DNA of 45,814 nt from an uncultured Bacteroidia bacterium. Lineage in GTDB: Bacteria > Bacteroidota > Bacteroidia > Bacteroidales > Prolixibacteraceae. Below are positions 18,501 through 25,994 of the stretch, in pieces; positions within the stretch are counted from its first letter, which is position 1, and each line of letters starts with the position of its first letter. The stretch covers positions 1 through 45,814 of the forward strand of contig CAINLJ010000127.1 in the NCBI GenBank assembly GCA_903850335.1, read 5' to 3'. The notes beneath the pieces were generated by a model. That model was not told the DNA's origin and searched no databases. It saw nothing but the letters and a program-made list of their open reading frames with translations. The position numbers were made by a program, and so were the translations under genes.

Positions 18501-20055
18501 TGAGTAGTTTAAGGATTAGGACACCAGGAGCGGCGATACCATCGGTTGAAAATTCACCGACCTGAAATTTCTGACCGTTAACAGTGTACTGGTAAGCTAC
18601 CGCGAGCACCTCATCTGCATTTAACGACTGAACGAGTGAGATATAGCCGAGTTGCCTGTTGACAACATATTCGGTAGAATCGAGTAAACGAGCATTCTCA
18701 ACTTTTTCATAGTCCCGGCCACCAACGAAATTTTGGGAAGCAAGCGTGCTTAAAACATCTGTAATTCGTGATATCGTGCGAACTCCCGAATAAGTGGAAT
18801 TCATCTCCTTGTATATGCCGTTGATATCGTTCCATGGATAGGTATTAAACGGGAATGATTGTCCTGGTGTATCCCCGAATGAACCAATAGTTTGATTCTG
18901 TTTATTCGTTCCCCGTTCTCCAAGGTCCATGAGTGCAAGCAAATTTCGGGATTCCTGAAAACGGCTTGATTTATTAGTTACCCAGACTTCGATTTTGTTT
19001 ATTGTAACCGATGATCTGATTATTGGTAATTCCTGAAGTGCCTTATCATAGTTTTCGTAAAAGAAATGACCTAAAAGGAAGTGACGGTTGGCATCATAGT
19101 CGGTTGCATTAATTTCAAATTTCGATTTTGAAGCTCCTCCCTCTGTGTTAATTACCTTTGTTTCCCCTTTTTGCTGGGAAAATACAGTTGAAACCGACAA
19201 TTTTCCAAACTGAAGATCTGTTTTAACACCAAATAGGTTTGTTCCACCCCGTATAAGCGTACCTGTTAGCGGCATGGACACATTGCCAGCTTCAACATTT
19301 CTGACAATATCATCTTCATTCCCGGTATAGTTCAGCTTAATCTTATTCTCAAAATCAAATGTTGCATCCGTGTTATAGTTAAACCGCATCTTTAACCTTT
19401 CTCCAACCTGCCCATCCAGGCTTACATTGATTTTTTCGGAAAAATCGAAAGTCGTATAGCGTTGCATGCGAACAGGAATAGAAGGATTTTCTATTCTGCT
19501 GCTTTTCACTCCAAGGCTCATTTCGACAAATCCCTGGGGTTTGATATTGACTATATTCGAGCCAAAAACTTTTGTGAAGGCTTCTCCGCCGAACCGGAAC
19601 TGAGGGATGAGCTGAGATCTTTGATCCAGTGAATTCTGGGCCATTCTCTGTCTCCAATATTTGTCGATGGATTCCTGAAGATCGCTTTTAAGAAATTCAC
19701 CCCTTCGCATGGAAGTAGGAAGCCGGTAGTCGAGAGTACCTATTTTATCAGATATAAGGTAGTCGCCTGACACAGGGTCATATTCGATTACTGTATGAAT
19801 ATTTGAAGGTTTTTTAAGGTAAAGAGGGGATGAATCGCTTGATGCCGGCTTAGAAAAGAGACTCTGATCTTTAAACGGAAAGCGCAATGGACCAATTGTA
19901 TCCGGACGGATAGAATCCTGTGATGGGGGGTTTCTTAAATTCAGACCTTCCCCACTTGATATATCCTTACCGCTCCGGGCAATTGTATTGCCGGCTAGTG
20001 AGGAGATTATCAATAAAGAGACTACTACAGCCGTATTTAAGAATACACGTCGCAA
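12556..20055 (-). CDS. sprA: SprA, outer-membrane translocon of the type IX secretion system
   Basis: A 2,499-residue protein, close to the ~2,400 aa usual for SprA. It has a signal peptide (MRRVFLNTAVVVSLLIISSL) and the SprA N-terminal pattern EYDPVSGDYLISDKIGTLDY, followed by LPTSMRRGEFL. The conserved GAVYIDDFEGAKTPISLKS segment is present, and many amphipathic beta-strand repeats run to the C-terminal strand FGVSFRFTLT. SprA forms the giant 36-strand barrel through which type IX substrates, including gliding adhesins, leave the cell. ruvA lies directly upstream with only 9 bp between, an order also known from gliding Bacteroidetes. The frame is uninterrupted, so the system is probably functional. 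It is relevant to the exported repeat proteins encoded from 25,995 onward. Confidence 0.97.
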   Translation of the reverse strand: MRRVFLNTAVVVSLLIISSLAGNTIARSGKDISSGEGLNLRNPPSQDSIRPDTIGPLRFPFKDQSLFSKPASSDSSPLYLKKPSNIHTVIEYDPVSGDYLISDKIGTLDYRLPTSMRRGEFLKSDLQESIDKYWRQRMAQNSLDQRSQLIPQFRFGGEAFTKVFGSNIVNIKPQGFVEMSLGVKSSRIENPSIPVRMQRYTTFDFSEKINVSLDGQVGERLKMRFNYNTDATFDFENKIKLNYTGNEDDIVRNVEAGNVSMPLTGTLIRGGTNLFGVKTDLQFGKLSVSTVFSQQKGETKVINTEGGASKSKFEINATDYDANRHFLLGHFFYENYDKALQELPIIRSSVTINKIEVWVTNKSSRFQESRNLLALMDLGERGTNKQNQTIGSFGDTPGQSFPFNTYPWNDINGIYKEMNSTYSGVRTISRITDVLSTLASQNFVGGRDYEKVENARLLDSTEYVVNRQLGYISLVQSLNADEVLAVAYQYTVNGQKFQVGEFSTDGIAAPGVLILKLLKGTNLNPAFKNWRLMMKNIYNINSQRLTSDGFKMDVFFRNDAAGINMSYLPDGPLKEKILLGVMNLDHLNKQLDPYPDGVFDFLERITINSQRGRIIFPVIEPFGSNLERQLNGDAASINKYVFKSLYANTKTVAIQDAEKNKYKLIGSYKGTSNSEISLDALNIARGSVKVLAGGRQLQEDVDFIVDYTQGKVKVINQGLLESGTPISISTESQDLFSMQQKTMLGTHLNYEFGKNFNIGGTLMYLHEQPLYQKVNYGEDPISNLMIGLNGSYNTTSGLITKLVNALPFHKTTEESKIAVEAEYARLLPGHSKVISKEGAVYIDDFEGAKTPISLKSFVGWSMASTPQYNDLFPEGNTINDLANGYNRAHLSWYIIDPYMQRRTAPSYLLGDKKLDDHRVREVFQYEIFPDRQTPVGQPTNIPTLDLAYYPAERGSYNYDALPTSHSAGVDRNGLLRSPETRWGGIMRQIETSDFESANVEYIEFWMMDPFATDSINNPNPGGDLYFNLGNVSEDILRDGRKSFEHGLPIDGNPANTDQTVWGRVSKQQSLVKAFDNSPQARQNQDIGLDGLNSTDEKTFFGSYLNTLSGIASGPALDIATKDPSSDDYHYFRGTDYDRDKKDVLERYKYYSRTEGNSPTSAQSPESYPTAATSIPDVEDINNDNTLNETEAYYQYHLKMDKNNMAIGQNYIADIKKSDVTLLSGAKSQITWYQYRIPVTSPEKVIGSISDFRSIRFIRMFLKGWQKPVVLRFASLDLVRTNWRRYDQNLTEDNSVTNPATQFDISAVNVEENSNRTPVNYVVPPGVSRAIDPSNPQLIQLNEQSMVLRANDLYPGDARASYKTMQVDMRRYKNLKLEVHAEKVVGSSLKDDDLYLFMRIGSDFQYNYYEYEVPLKLTPPRKDYNPNVPADQLAVWPEENRVYIPLDTLVQLKLSRNTEMRKAGSQITLSSLYEEIHAGVNGNKNMIRVKGNPDLSQVEVGMIGIRNKKGRTLGPKSIEVWVNELRLTKFEEKGGWAAIGRVSGNLADLGTYSFAGKITTSGFGSIDSKMGQRTMSDSKEYDLSANLELGKFFNKESGVKIPLYVGISKSVATPEYSPLDKDVKMSDALANAGSAHARDSIKRIAETFTERRSINLTNVQIDKPNKTGKPKIYDLSNFSVTYAKNLYSQGDISTLQNKTVNTRILFNYNFVTRPVPFDPFKNIKFLKSPKLALVRDFNINFVPSQISFRSDLNRNSTTLQYRDITNPTFVLPKSYLSDFIWNRYFDFRYDLTRGLKIDFSAINTSRIDEPLGSMDKNLPGYQARRDTIWQNILDGGRNTHYHHNWNISYSIPINKLPFLDWVSSSLIYHAGYDWDVAPLTKSNYVIGNSISNSNAIQINGQADFIRLYNRVPYLKRINQKYGEFSRGRRDAQMKKGQVAAPLLLNAPARFRDPRAVLRKNIPQSIFHKLGSTTVTLRVTDEKGKVINGKIKVVNENRIIFTPEVDCPRAIVEITGGKDKGKLNIRIDEYLARFLMMLYNVNVSYSQNGGTGLYGYLPGSSFLGSTNYTGLNGTKLFAPGLPFIFGQQNENFGLAAAQKGWVSSDSILNKPYLMSNNTRLNIRAKLVPLPDLKIDIIANQSYSNNSSEFLIYNDQNGWGGFNRMTNGNFSMTIVSIGSSFESLGKSEAQESKAWNKFTQNREVIARRLDRSRISNSTFGYAPGQFDPQTNFPVGYGPTAQEVLIPAFLSAYAGISAEKVPLTPFPSPKFMMPNWRIQYSGVVNKIPGLKDVMKSMSLMHDYKSTYSIGSYISNLDYSTENDGYSYVRDAQNNFLAKYDIATININETFNPLIDIDITWLNNMTSRFEYRKTRNIMLSLTNNQAMELYNNEASLGFGYRFENMKMFVKTKSSQKSLSNDLNVRADFAYGKNKTVLRQLVEQNNQTTAGQESFSIKFSADYNLSQVFIIRLFYDRLVNSPFISNSYRTTNSNFGVSFRFTLTQ

Positions 20056-20064
20056 TATATTTTA

Positions 20065-20646
20065 TTAAAAACTTTTTAATGCAATTTTGAGAAGTTGTTC
20101 TACAGTAAGATCTGGCTTAGAAGTCAGAATCTGGTCGATTGAATTCTCTACTGCTTTTTTATTGAATCCCAGCATTTCAAGAGCACTTAAGGCTTCAGAC
20201 CTGACCACAGAATTTCCTGTCTGGAAAATCCTTTCTGAACTTATTCCTTTTCCAACTTTATCTTTTAGCTCAATGATAACCCGCTGGGCAGTTTTTGCTC
20301 CAATTCCTTTTATACTTTTCAGGAGGTTTACGTTATCTGTTAAGATAGCATTACGTAAATCATCAGGCAGATACGACGAAAGCATCATAATTGCAATAGC
20401 AGCTCCGATTCCGTTTACAGATATCAACATTCTGAAGAAATCACGTTCTTCCTGGTCCGAAAATCCATAAAGCAGATGAGCATCTTCTCTAACTACCTGA
20501 TGGAGAAATAATTTCGTATGTTCGTTCCCCTTTATCCGGGAGTAAGTATTGACAGAAATGTGCAAAAAGTATGCCAGTCCTCCGGTTTCTATTACAACAC
20601 CGGCGGGGGTCAAACCGGAGATGGTTCCCTTAATATATTCGTACAT
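20065..20646 (-). CDS. ruvA: RuvA, Holliday junction branch migration subunit
   Basis: A 193-residue protein with the three RuvA parts. The N-terminal OB fold (MYEYIKGTISGLTPAGVVIE) covers about residues 1-63. Two helix-hairpin-helix motifs follow, LISVNGIGAAIAI (74-86) and LKSIKGIGAKTAQRVI (109-124), and a C-terminal RuvB-contacting domain covers about 147-193. RuvA tetramers hold the four-way junction while RuvB drives migration. Length is normal. The start lies 30 bp after the pdxA stop, and sprA follows after 9 bp, so the three genes are likely read together. Confidence 0.97.
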   Translation of the reverse strand: MYEYIKGTISGLTPAGVVIETGGLAYFLHISVNTYSRIKGNEHTKLFLHQVVREDAHLLYGFSDQEERDFFRMLISVNGIGAAIAIMMLSSYLPDDLRNAILTDNVNLLKSIKGIGAKTAQRVIIELKDKVGKGISSERIFQTGNSVVRSEALSALEMLGFNKKAVENSIDQILTSKPDLTVEQLLKIALKSF

Positions 20647-20676
20647 AGATTTGCTTTAAAAAAGATATCAAAAACA

Positions 20677-21738
20677 CTATTCTCCGCCCGTCCTGTCAAT
20701 CTCATGTCTTTGGAGAGGATTTTTGGATAAGACGCCATATCGTCTCCTGTTTTCGAATAAATCGATTGCAAGATAGAGAGCATTTCGAAATGACTCCTCT
20801 GAAGCTGTACCGGTTCCTGCAATATCGTAAGCTGTACCGTGCCCGGGGGATGTGCGGATCACAGGTAATCCTGCGGTATAATTTACACCCGATTCGAAGG
20901 CAAGCGATTTGAATGGAATTAATCCCTGATCATGGTACATTGCGAGTGTTGCATCGAATTTTTTAAAGTCGCCCGCTCCAAAAAATCCGTCGGCAGGATA
21001 GGGTCCAAGGGCGATAATCCCTTCGTCGTTTGCCTGTTTAATGGCAGGAATGATTATACGTTCTTCTTCGTTCCCGATAACACCGCCATCCCCGGCATGA
21101 GGGTTGAGACCAAGCACGGCAATTCGAGGTTTCCTGATTGAAAAATCTTCCAGCAATGTTTTGTGAAGAACCCGCAGGTTGCTGACAATAATCTCTTTAG
21201 ATAAAGAATTAACAACCTGGCTAATTGGGATATGCCCTGTAACGACTCCAATTTTAAGTATGTCACTGATCATGAACATAACAACATTTTTGGTTCCGAA
21301 TTCTTTGGCAAAGTATTCAGTGTGCCCGGGGAATTTAAAACTTTCCGATTGTATGTTTTCTTTATTTATCGGAGCGGTGACAATAGCGTCAATATCTCCG
21401 GATTTAAGGTCCCTAACTGCTGCCTGAAGGGCTGCAAAGGCTGCTTCACCGGCAATCTTGGTAGATTTTCCCAATTCGACCCGTACATCATCACTAACGC
21501 AATTGATTAAATTTGGTCGTTTGGTATTGGCATCTTTTGCTGAATTAACCGAATTAAAGGTAAAGATCTCACTGTCCATAGCTTTTCTGTAATAGGCAGC
21601 CACTTTCGATGATCCGTAAACTATAGGTGTGCACATCTCAAGGATGCGACTATCGGCCAATGCTTTAATAATTATTTCGTATCCAATGCCATTTATATCT
21701 CCGTGGGTGATACCCACTTTAATCTTATGTTGCTCCAT
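20677..21738 (-). CDS. pdxA: 4-hydroxythreonine-4-phosphate dehydrogenase
   Basis: A 353-residue PdxA, the NAD-dependent enzyme of the DXP-dependent vitamin B6 route that oxidises 4-phosphohydroxy-L-threonine. The start GITHGDINGIGYEIIIKAL is the family N-terminus (usually GDPAGIG; the Pro-Ala pair is Ile-Asn here). Substrate-binding His139-Thr140 lie in PGHTE. Metal ligands are His169 (TGHIP), His214 (NPHAGDGG) and His269 (MYHDQGLIPFK). TSPGHGTAYDIAG at 297-309 is the nucleotide-side signature. All catalytic residues are present. It has its own -7 box at 21792 and leads the pdxA-ruvA-sprA run. It ends in TAG. Confidence 0.96.
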   Translation of the reverse strand: MEQHKIKVGITHGDINGIGYEIIIKALADSRILEMCTPIVYGSSKVAAYYRKAMDSEIFTFNSVNSAKDANTKRPNLINCVSDDVRVELGKSTKIAGEAAFAALQAAVRDLKSGDIDAIVTAPINKENIQSESFKFPGHTEYFAKEFGTKNVVMFMISDILKIGVVTGHIPISQVVNSLSKEIIVSNLRVLHKTLLEDFSIRKPRIAVLGLNPHAGDGGVIGNEEERIIIPAIKQANDEGIIALGPYPADGFFGAGDFKKFDATLAMYHDQGLIPFKSLAFESGVNYTAGLPVIRTSPGHGTAYDIAGTGTASEESFRNALYLAIDLFENRRRYGVLSKNPLQRHEIDRTGGE

Positions 21739-21765
21739 TCCAAGCCTTTTAATTGTTAATATATA

Positions 21766-21784
21766 AACCGTTTACGCAACGGTT
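21766..21784 (-). promoter_or_regulatory. Perfect inverted repeat in the pdxA leader
   Basis: The repeat AACCGTT-TACGC-AACGGTT has a 7-bp perfect stem and a 5-nt loop, between the predicted -7 box (21792-21799) and the pdxA ATG. It could be a repressor site or a short leader hairpin. Confidence 0.45.
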
Positions 21785-21791
21785 AATGGGT

Positions 21792-21799
21792 CAAATATA
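21792..21799 (-). promoter_or_regulatory. Putative -7 promoter box of pdxA-ruvA-sprA
   Basis: The minus strand reads TATATTTG, matching TAnnTTTG, 53 bp upstream of the pdxA ATG and just past the aminopeptidase stop. Confidence 0.5.
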
Positions 21800-21810
21800 A
21801 GGTTTTAATC

Positions 21811-23250
21811 TTAAATTAATTGCTTAAGAAAATCAATCAATAATCTTACTCCGGAAGCAGTGCCTCCTTTAGGCCTGTAATGATCCGGGGCATTCAGGAA
21901 GGCAGGACCGGCTATGTCGAGATGTATCCATTTGTAATCAACAAAATTCTCAAGGAATTTTCCTGCAGTAATAGCACCGGCCTCCCTGGATCCGACATTT
22001 TTCATGTCTGCAATATCAGATTTTATCAATTCCCCATATTCGTCCCAAAGGGGAAATTCAACAATGCGTTCCCAGGTATTCTCACCTGATTTTTTGAGTG
22101 AGCCAAAGAGCGATTCACCGGCATTACCCATTGCAACAATTCCCTGGTGACCGATTGCCATCGAAGCCGATCCGGTTAGAGTGGCGACATCAATAACCAA
22201 TTCAGGATCATATTCTTTTGCCAGACTGAGTGCATCAGCAAGAATAAGCCGGCCTTCGGCGTCTGTATTTAGAACTTCAACACTCTTGCCATTGTGCATC
22301 ACGATAACATCACCGGGTGCGTATGCATTCCCATCCGGACGGTTGTCTGTCGCCGGAATCAATGCAATGAGGTTTAAGGGAAGATTACATTTTGCCGCGA
22401 AATAAAGAACTGCGGCAACAACGGCACCACCTGCCATATCACATTTCATATAATCCATTGAATCTTTTGTCGGTTTAAGACTAAGACCCCCGGTGTCATA
22501 AACTACCCCTTTGCCTACAAGAATAATTGGTTTCAAATTTTTGGCATTCGCGGGTTTCCAGGTTAACACCGAAAAAGTTGGAGGATCGATACTTCCCTGA
22601 TTCACAGCTATTAATCCACCCATTCCAAGAGCTTTGATTTTATCTTTGTGATAAATATCTGATTCGAAGCCTGATGAAGCACCCAAAGCCACAAAGCATT
22701 CGGAAAGTTTAACAGAATTCAAATGAGAGGCAGGCTCGTTAACAAGGTCCCGCGCTATGAATACAGCTTGAACAAGGACCGATAACTCATTAACCTGACT
22801 TTGCAAAATGGGTTCTCCTACAAAGTTTATTTGTGTTAAACTCCATGGTGTACCTGAAGCGACAGACCTGTATTTATTAAATTGATAACTACCAAGGGAT
22901 AAACCTTCAGCTAGAGCGATAATTCCTTTTATATTCTCAGAGTTTACTGTTAAATCTATTTGATTGATATTTTCCTTACGCAATATCGCAGCTATTTCAT
23001 TTCCCTTTTTTCTGCAATGTTCCTGAAAAGCTCCGTCTTCCTTGCTTAAGTCACTAAAAACGATCAAAATCAGTTCTGTATATCTGTTAAGAACCACAGG
23101 TTGATTTTCATCGGGCTGTCTTGTGATATATGACATCTCTTCGCTGCTTAATACCAATTCTCCCAATGACTTACGATCCTGAATAAGCCATCCCTTTGCA
23201 TAGGAACCGTATTGTGTTTTTTTGTTGATTTCAATTTTCATATCTGGCAT
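21811..23250 (-). CDS. M17 family leucyl aminopeptidase
   Basis: A 479-residue cytosolic exopeptidase. The C-terminal catalytic domain holds the two-metal site: Lys247, Asp252, Lys259 (VGKGVVYDTGGLSLK), Asp271 (KCDMAGG), and Asp330 with Glu332 in the signature NTDAEGRL (328-335), including catalytic Arg334. The N-terminal ~165 residues are the variable macro-like domain that holds the hexamer together. The start could be Met1 or Met4; both are usable. No signal peptide is present. It removes N-terminal residues from peptides during protein turnover. It is divergent from speA and has its own -7 box; TAA stop. Confidence 0.95.
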   Translation of the reverse strand: MPDMKIEINKKTQYGSYAKGWLIQDRKSLGELVLSSEEMSYITRQPDENQPVVLNRYTELILIVFSDLSKEDGAFQEHCRKKGNEIAAILRKENINQIDLTVNSENIKGIIALAEGLSLGSYQFNKYRSVASGTPWSLTQINFVGEPILQSQVNELSVLVQAVFIARDLVNEPASHLNSVKLSECFVALGASSGFESDIYHKDKIKALGMGGLIAVNQGSIDPPTFSVLTWKPANAKNLKPIILVGKGVVYDTGGLSLKPTKDSMDYMKCDMAGGAVVAAVLYFAAKCNLPLNLIALIPATDNRPDGNAYAPGDVIVMHNGKSVEVLNTDAEGRLILADALSLAKEYDPELVIDVATLTGSASMAIGHQGIVAMGNAGESLFGSLKKSGENTWERIVEFPLWDEYGELIKSDIADMKNVGSREAGAITAGKFLENFVDYKWIHLDIAGPAFLNAPDHYRPKGGTASGVRLLIDFLKQLI

Positions 23251-23293
23251 ATTTGCTTTTTTTACGTGATTTAATCTCTATTTTTTAATGCCC

Positions 23294-23301
23294 CAAATTT
23301 A
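23294..23301 (-). promoter_or_regulatory. Putative -7 promoter box of the leucyl aminopeptidase gene
   Basis: The minus strand reads TAAATTTG, matching TAnnTTTG, 43 bp upstream of the ATG at 23250, inside the divergent spacer shared with speA. Confidence 0.5.
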
Positions 23302-23459
23302 CTACCTTTATAATTATTTAAGAGGATATTCTATATCTGTTAACTATTTGCGGAAGAAAAAGGGAATTTGCAGTATTAAAAATTAATTTTGCGAAATATT
23401 CAGGTATTTGAATACTTAATAAATTATGATTCAGGTATAAACAGACAAAAATACTATTA

Positions 23460-25352
23460 ATGAGGAAATGGCGTATTGAAGATTCAGCTGAGCTGTATAA
23501 CATTACTGGATGGGGTATTAATTATTTTTCGATCAATGACAAGGGCCATGTTGTTGTAACACCCAGAAAAGATGGAGTTGAAGTTGATTTAAAGGAGTTG
23601 GTTGAAGAGCTTCAATTACGGGATGTCTCTGCTCCTATGCTGATTCGTTTTCCTGATATTCTGGATAGCCGGATTGAGAAAATGGCGAGTTGTTTTAAGA
23701 TTGCATCAGAGGAATATTTATACAAAGCTCAGAATTTTATCATCTACCCCATCAAGGTTAATCAGATGAGACCTGTTGTTGAGGAGATTGTCAGTCACGG
23801 GAAGAAATTCAATATCGGTCTTGAAGCCGGATCAAAACCTGAATTACATGCAGTAATTGCCATAAACACAGATAATGATTCTTTGATAATCTGTAATGGT
23901 TATAAAGATGACGACTACATCGAGCTTGCACTTCTTGCACAGAAAATGGGTCGTCGTATTTTCCTTGTGGTTGAGAAATTAAGTGAGCTCAAACTCATCA
24001 TTAAAATTGCCAAACAATTTAAAATCAGGCCCAATCTTGGAATTCGGATAAAACTTGCAAGTTCAGGGAGTGGGAAATGGGAAGATTCAGGAGGTGATGT
24101 AAGTAAATTTGGGCTTACCTCCAGCGAATTACTTGAGGCTTTGGATATTCTGGAGAAGAATAAAATGAAGGACTGTCTTCATCTGGTTCATTTCCATATT
24201 GGCAGTCAGGTAAACAAGATACGACGCATAAAAATAGCCATTCGTGAGGCCTCACAGTTTTACGTACAATTACACCAAAACGGTTACAAGATTAGTTTTG
24301 TGGATATTGGTGGTGGTTTAGGGGTAGATTATGATGGTACACGATCGTCAAATAGTGAGAGTAGTGTGAATTACAGTATCCAGGAATATGTTAATGACGT
24401 AATTTCAACGATGGTGGATGTGAGTGATAAGAATAATATTCCCCATCCAAATATTATCACAGAATCAGGAAGATCACTTACCGCACACCATTCGGTACTT
24501 GTTTTCGAAGTTCTCGAGGCTACAAGTCTGCCAATATGGGAAGAAGAAGAGGAGATTGACCCCAATGACCATGAATTGCTCAAGGAACTTTTCTCACTTT
24601 GGAACACACTTAATCAGACCCGGATGCATGAAACCTGGCATGATGCCCAGCAGATTAGGGAGGAGACCCTCGATCGTTTCAGTCTTGGTTTACTGGATCT
24701 CCAGACAAGGGCCAAAATAGAAAGGTTATTCTGGTCAATTGCAAAAGAGGTTCAGCAGATGACAAATGGTATGAAACATGTTTCCGAAGAGCTTATCCAT
24801 CTTCCCAAATTGCTGTCAGACAAATATTTTTGTAATTTTTCGCTCTTCCAGTCCTTGCCCGACTCCTGGGCAATTGATCAGATATTCCCAATTATTCCGA
24901 TCCAGCGACTTGACGAAAAACCAGATCGTTCTGCAACTCTGCAGGATATTACCTGCGATTCGGATGGAAAAATCGATAATTTTATCTCTACCCGCAATCT
25001 CTCGTATTATTTACCAGTTCATACACTTAAACCAAAGGAGCCTTACTACATTGGGGTCTTTCTTGTTGGTGCTTACCAGGAAATCCTCGGAGACTTGCAT
25101 AACCTTTTTGGAGACACCAATGCCGTACATGTATCGGTTGACGAGGAGGGATATAGTATCGACCAGATTATTGACGGAGAAACTGTTGCCGAAGTTCTTG
25201 AATATGTTCAGTACAATCCGAAAAAACTTGTCAGGACCGTTGAAACCTGGGTTACTTCATCAGTAAAATCAGGAATTATAACTGCTGAAGAGGGAAAAGA
25301 GTTCCTTTCAAACTACCGTTCGGGATTATACGGTTATACTTACCTGGAATAG
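23460..25352 (+). CDS. speA: Biosynthetic arginine decarboxylase
   Basis: A 630-residue PLP enzyme of the alanine-racemase-fold decarboxylases. It converts arginine to agmatine, the first step of one polyamine route. PLP binds Lys99 in YPIKVNQ. HFHIGSQ lies at 244-250, the phosphate-binding glycine loop DIGGGLGVDYDG starts at 282, and ESGRSLTAHHSVLVFE follows. The C-terminal active-site Cys is Cys499 in ITCDSDGKID. Length is close to E. coli SpeA (about 658). It begins MRKWRIEDSAELYNITGWGI, the usual family N-terminus without a signal peptide. A strong terminator follows 36 bp after the TAG stop, so it is a single-gene transcript. Confidence 0.97.
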   Translation: MRKWRIEDSAELYNITGWGINYFSINDKGHVVVTPRKDGVEVDLKELVEELQLRDVSAPMLIRFPDILDSRIEKMASCFKIASEEYLYKAQNFIIYPIKVNQMRPVVEEIVSHGKKFNIGLEAGSKPELHAVIAINTDNDSLIICNGYKDDDYIELALLAQKMGRRIFLVVEKLSELKLIIKIAKQFKIRPNLGIRIKLASSGSGKWEDSGGDVSKFGLTSSELLEALDILEKNKMKDCLHLVHFHIGSQVNKIRRIKIAIREASQFYVQLHQNGYKISFVDIGGGLGVDYDGTRSSNSESSVNYSIQEYVNDVISTMVDVSDKNNIPHPNIITESGRSLTAHHSVLVFEVLEATSLPIWEEEEEIDPNDHELLKELFSLWNTLNQTRMHETWHDAQQIREETLDRFSLGLLDLQTRAKIERLFWSIAKEVQQMTNGMKHVSEELIHLPKLLSDKYFCNFSLFQSLPDSWAIDQIFPIIPIQRLDEKPDRSATLQDITCDSDGKIDNFISTRNLSYYLPVHTLKPKEPYYIGVFLVGAYQEILGDLHNLFGDTNAVHVSVDEEGYSIDQIIDGETVAEVLEYVQYNPKKLVRTVETWVTSSVKSGIITAEEGKEFLSNYRSGLYGYTYLE

Positions 25353-25387
25353 AAGAATTTTATATAAATTCCTGATATACCATTATT

Positions 25388-25442
25388 ATAGGGTATTCTG
25401 TGACACAAAGCTAAATTGTGAAACAGGATACCCTATCTTTTT
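25388..25442 (+). terminator. Rho-independent terminator of speA
   Basis: The arms ATAGGGTATTCTGT and ACAGGATACCCTAT pair over 14 positions with one wobble, with CAC/GTG extending the stem inside, and CTTTTT follows. It lies 36 bp past the speA stop. Confidence 0.85.
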
Positions 25443-25674
25443 ATACCCTTCAATAAATAAATTGAGTTAAATAAATAAGGATCTTTATTTTCATCCTGAG
25501 AGAAATGCTATCAGAGAAATATTCACTTCATGTTAAAAATATTTATTAAGACATTATATATTAATGCTTTACTCCAATATAGCTAAATTTATAAGATGTA
25601 TTAAATGAACTTAATGAATGAATTCCTGTAATCGTAGAATTCAATCAAATTTTTGTGATAAATCTTTTTTACAT

Positions 25675-25722
25675 ATGTAAATATTTTATTTACGTTATTG
25701 CATTTTATGTAAATATTTTTAT
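25675..25722 (+). repeat. Direct repeat just upstream of the giant-gene promoter
   Basis: ATGTAAATATTTTATT at 25675-25690 is repeated as ATGTAAATATTTTTAT at 25707-25722, 32 bp apart, the second ending directly at the -7 box. It could be an activator or operator pair. The whole spacer 25353-25994 is AT-rich. Apart from the speA terminator, this repeat, the promoter and a leader of about 260 nt, I see nothing in it. Confidence 0.5.
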
Positions 25723-25730
25723 TATATTTG
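25723..25730 (+). promoter_or_regulatory. Putative -7 promoter box of the giant adhesin gene
   Basis: The sequence TATATTTG matches TAnnTTTG. It implies an unusually long, roughly 260-nt leader before the TTG start at 25995. Confidence 0.5.
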
Positions 25731-25994
25731 AAACTTTTCTTCGAACAATAAAATTATTAATTTACATTGATAAATTAATTTCAAATTACTAAACTGTCAG
25801 GTTCCTTCAAAATACTACCTAACACTCCTTCCTTTCTAAATAATCTTTCTTCAAAAAAGACTATCTGAGAAGAGATATGTCAAATTCTGAAAGTGTAATT
25901 ATTTAAAAATTCATAGAATAACGCAATAATTATCCTAAATATCAGGGTAATACTGGCATTATAAGAATCTTTATCTATTTAGAAATATTCTATA

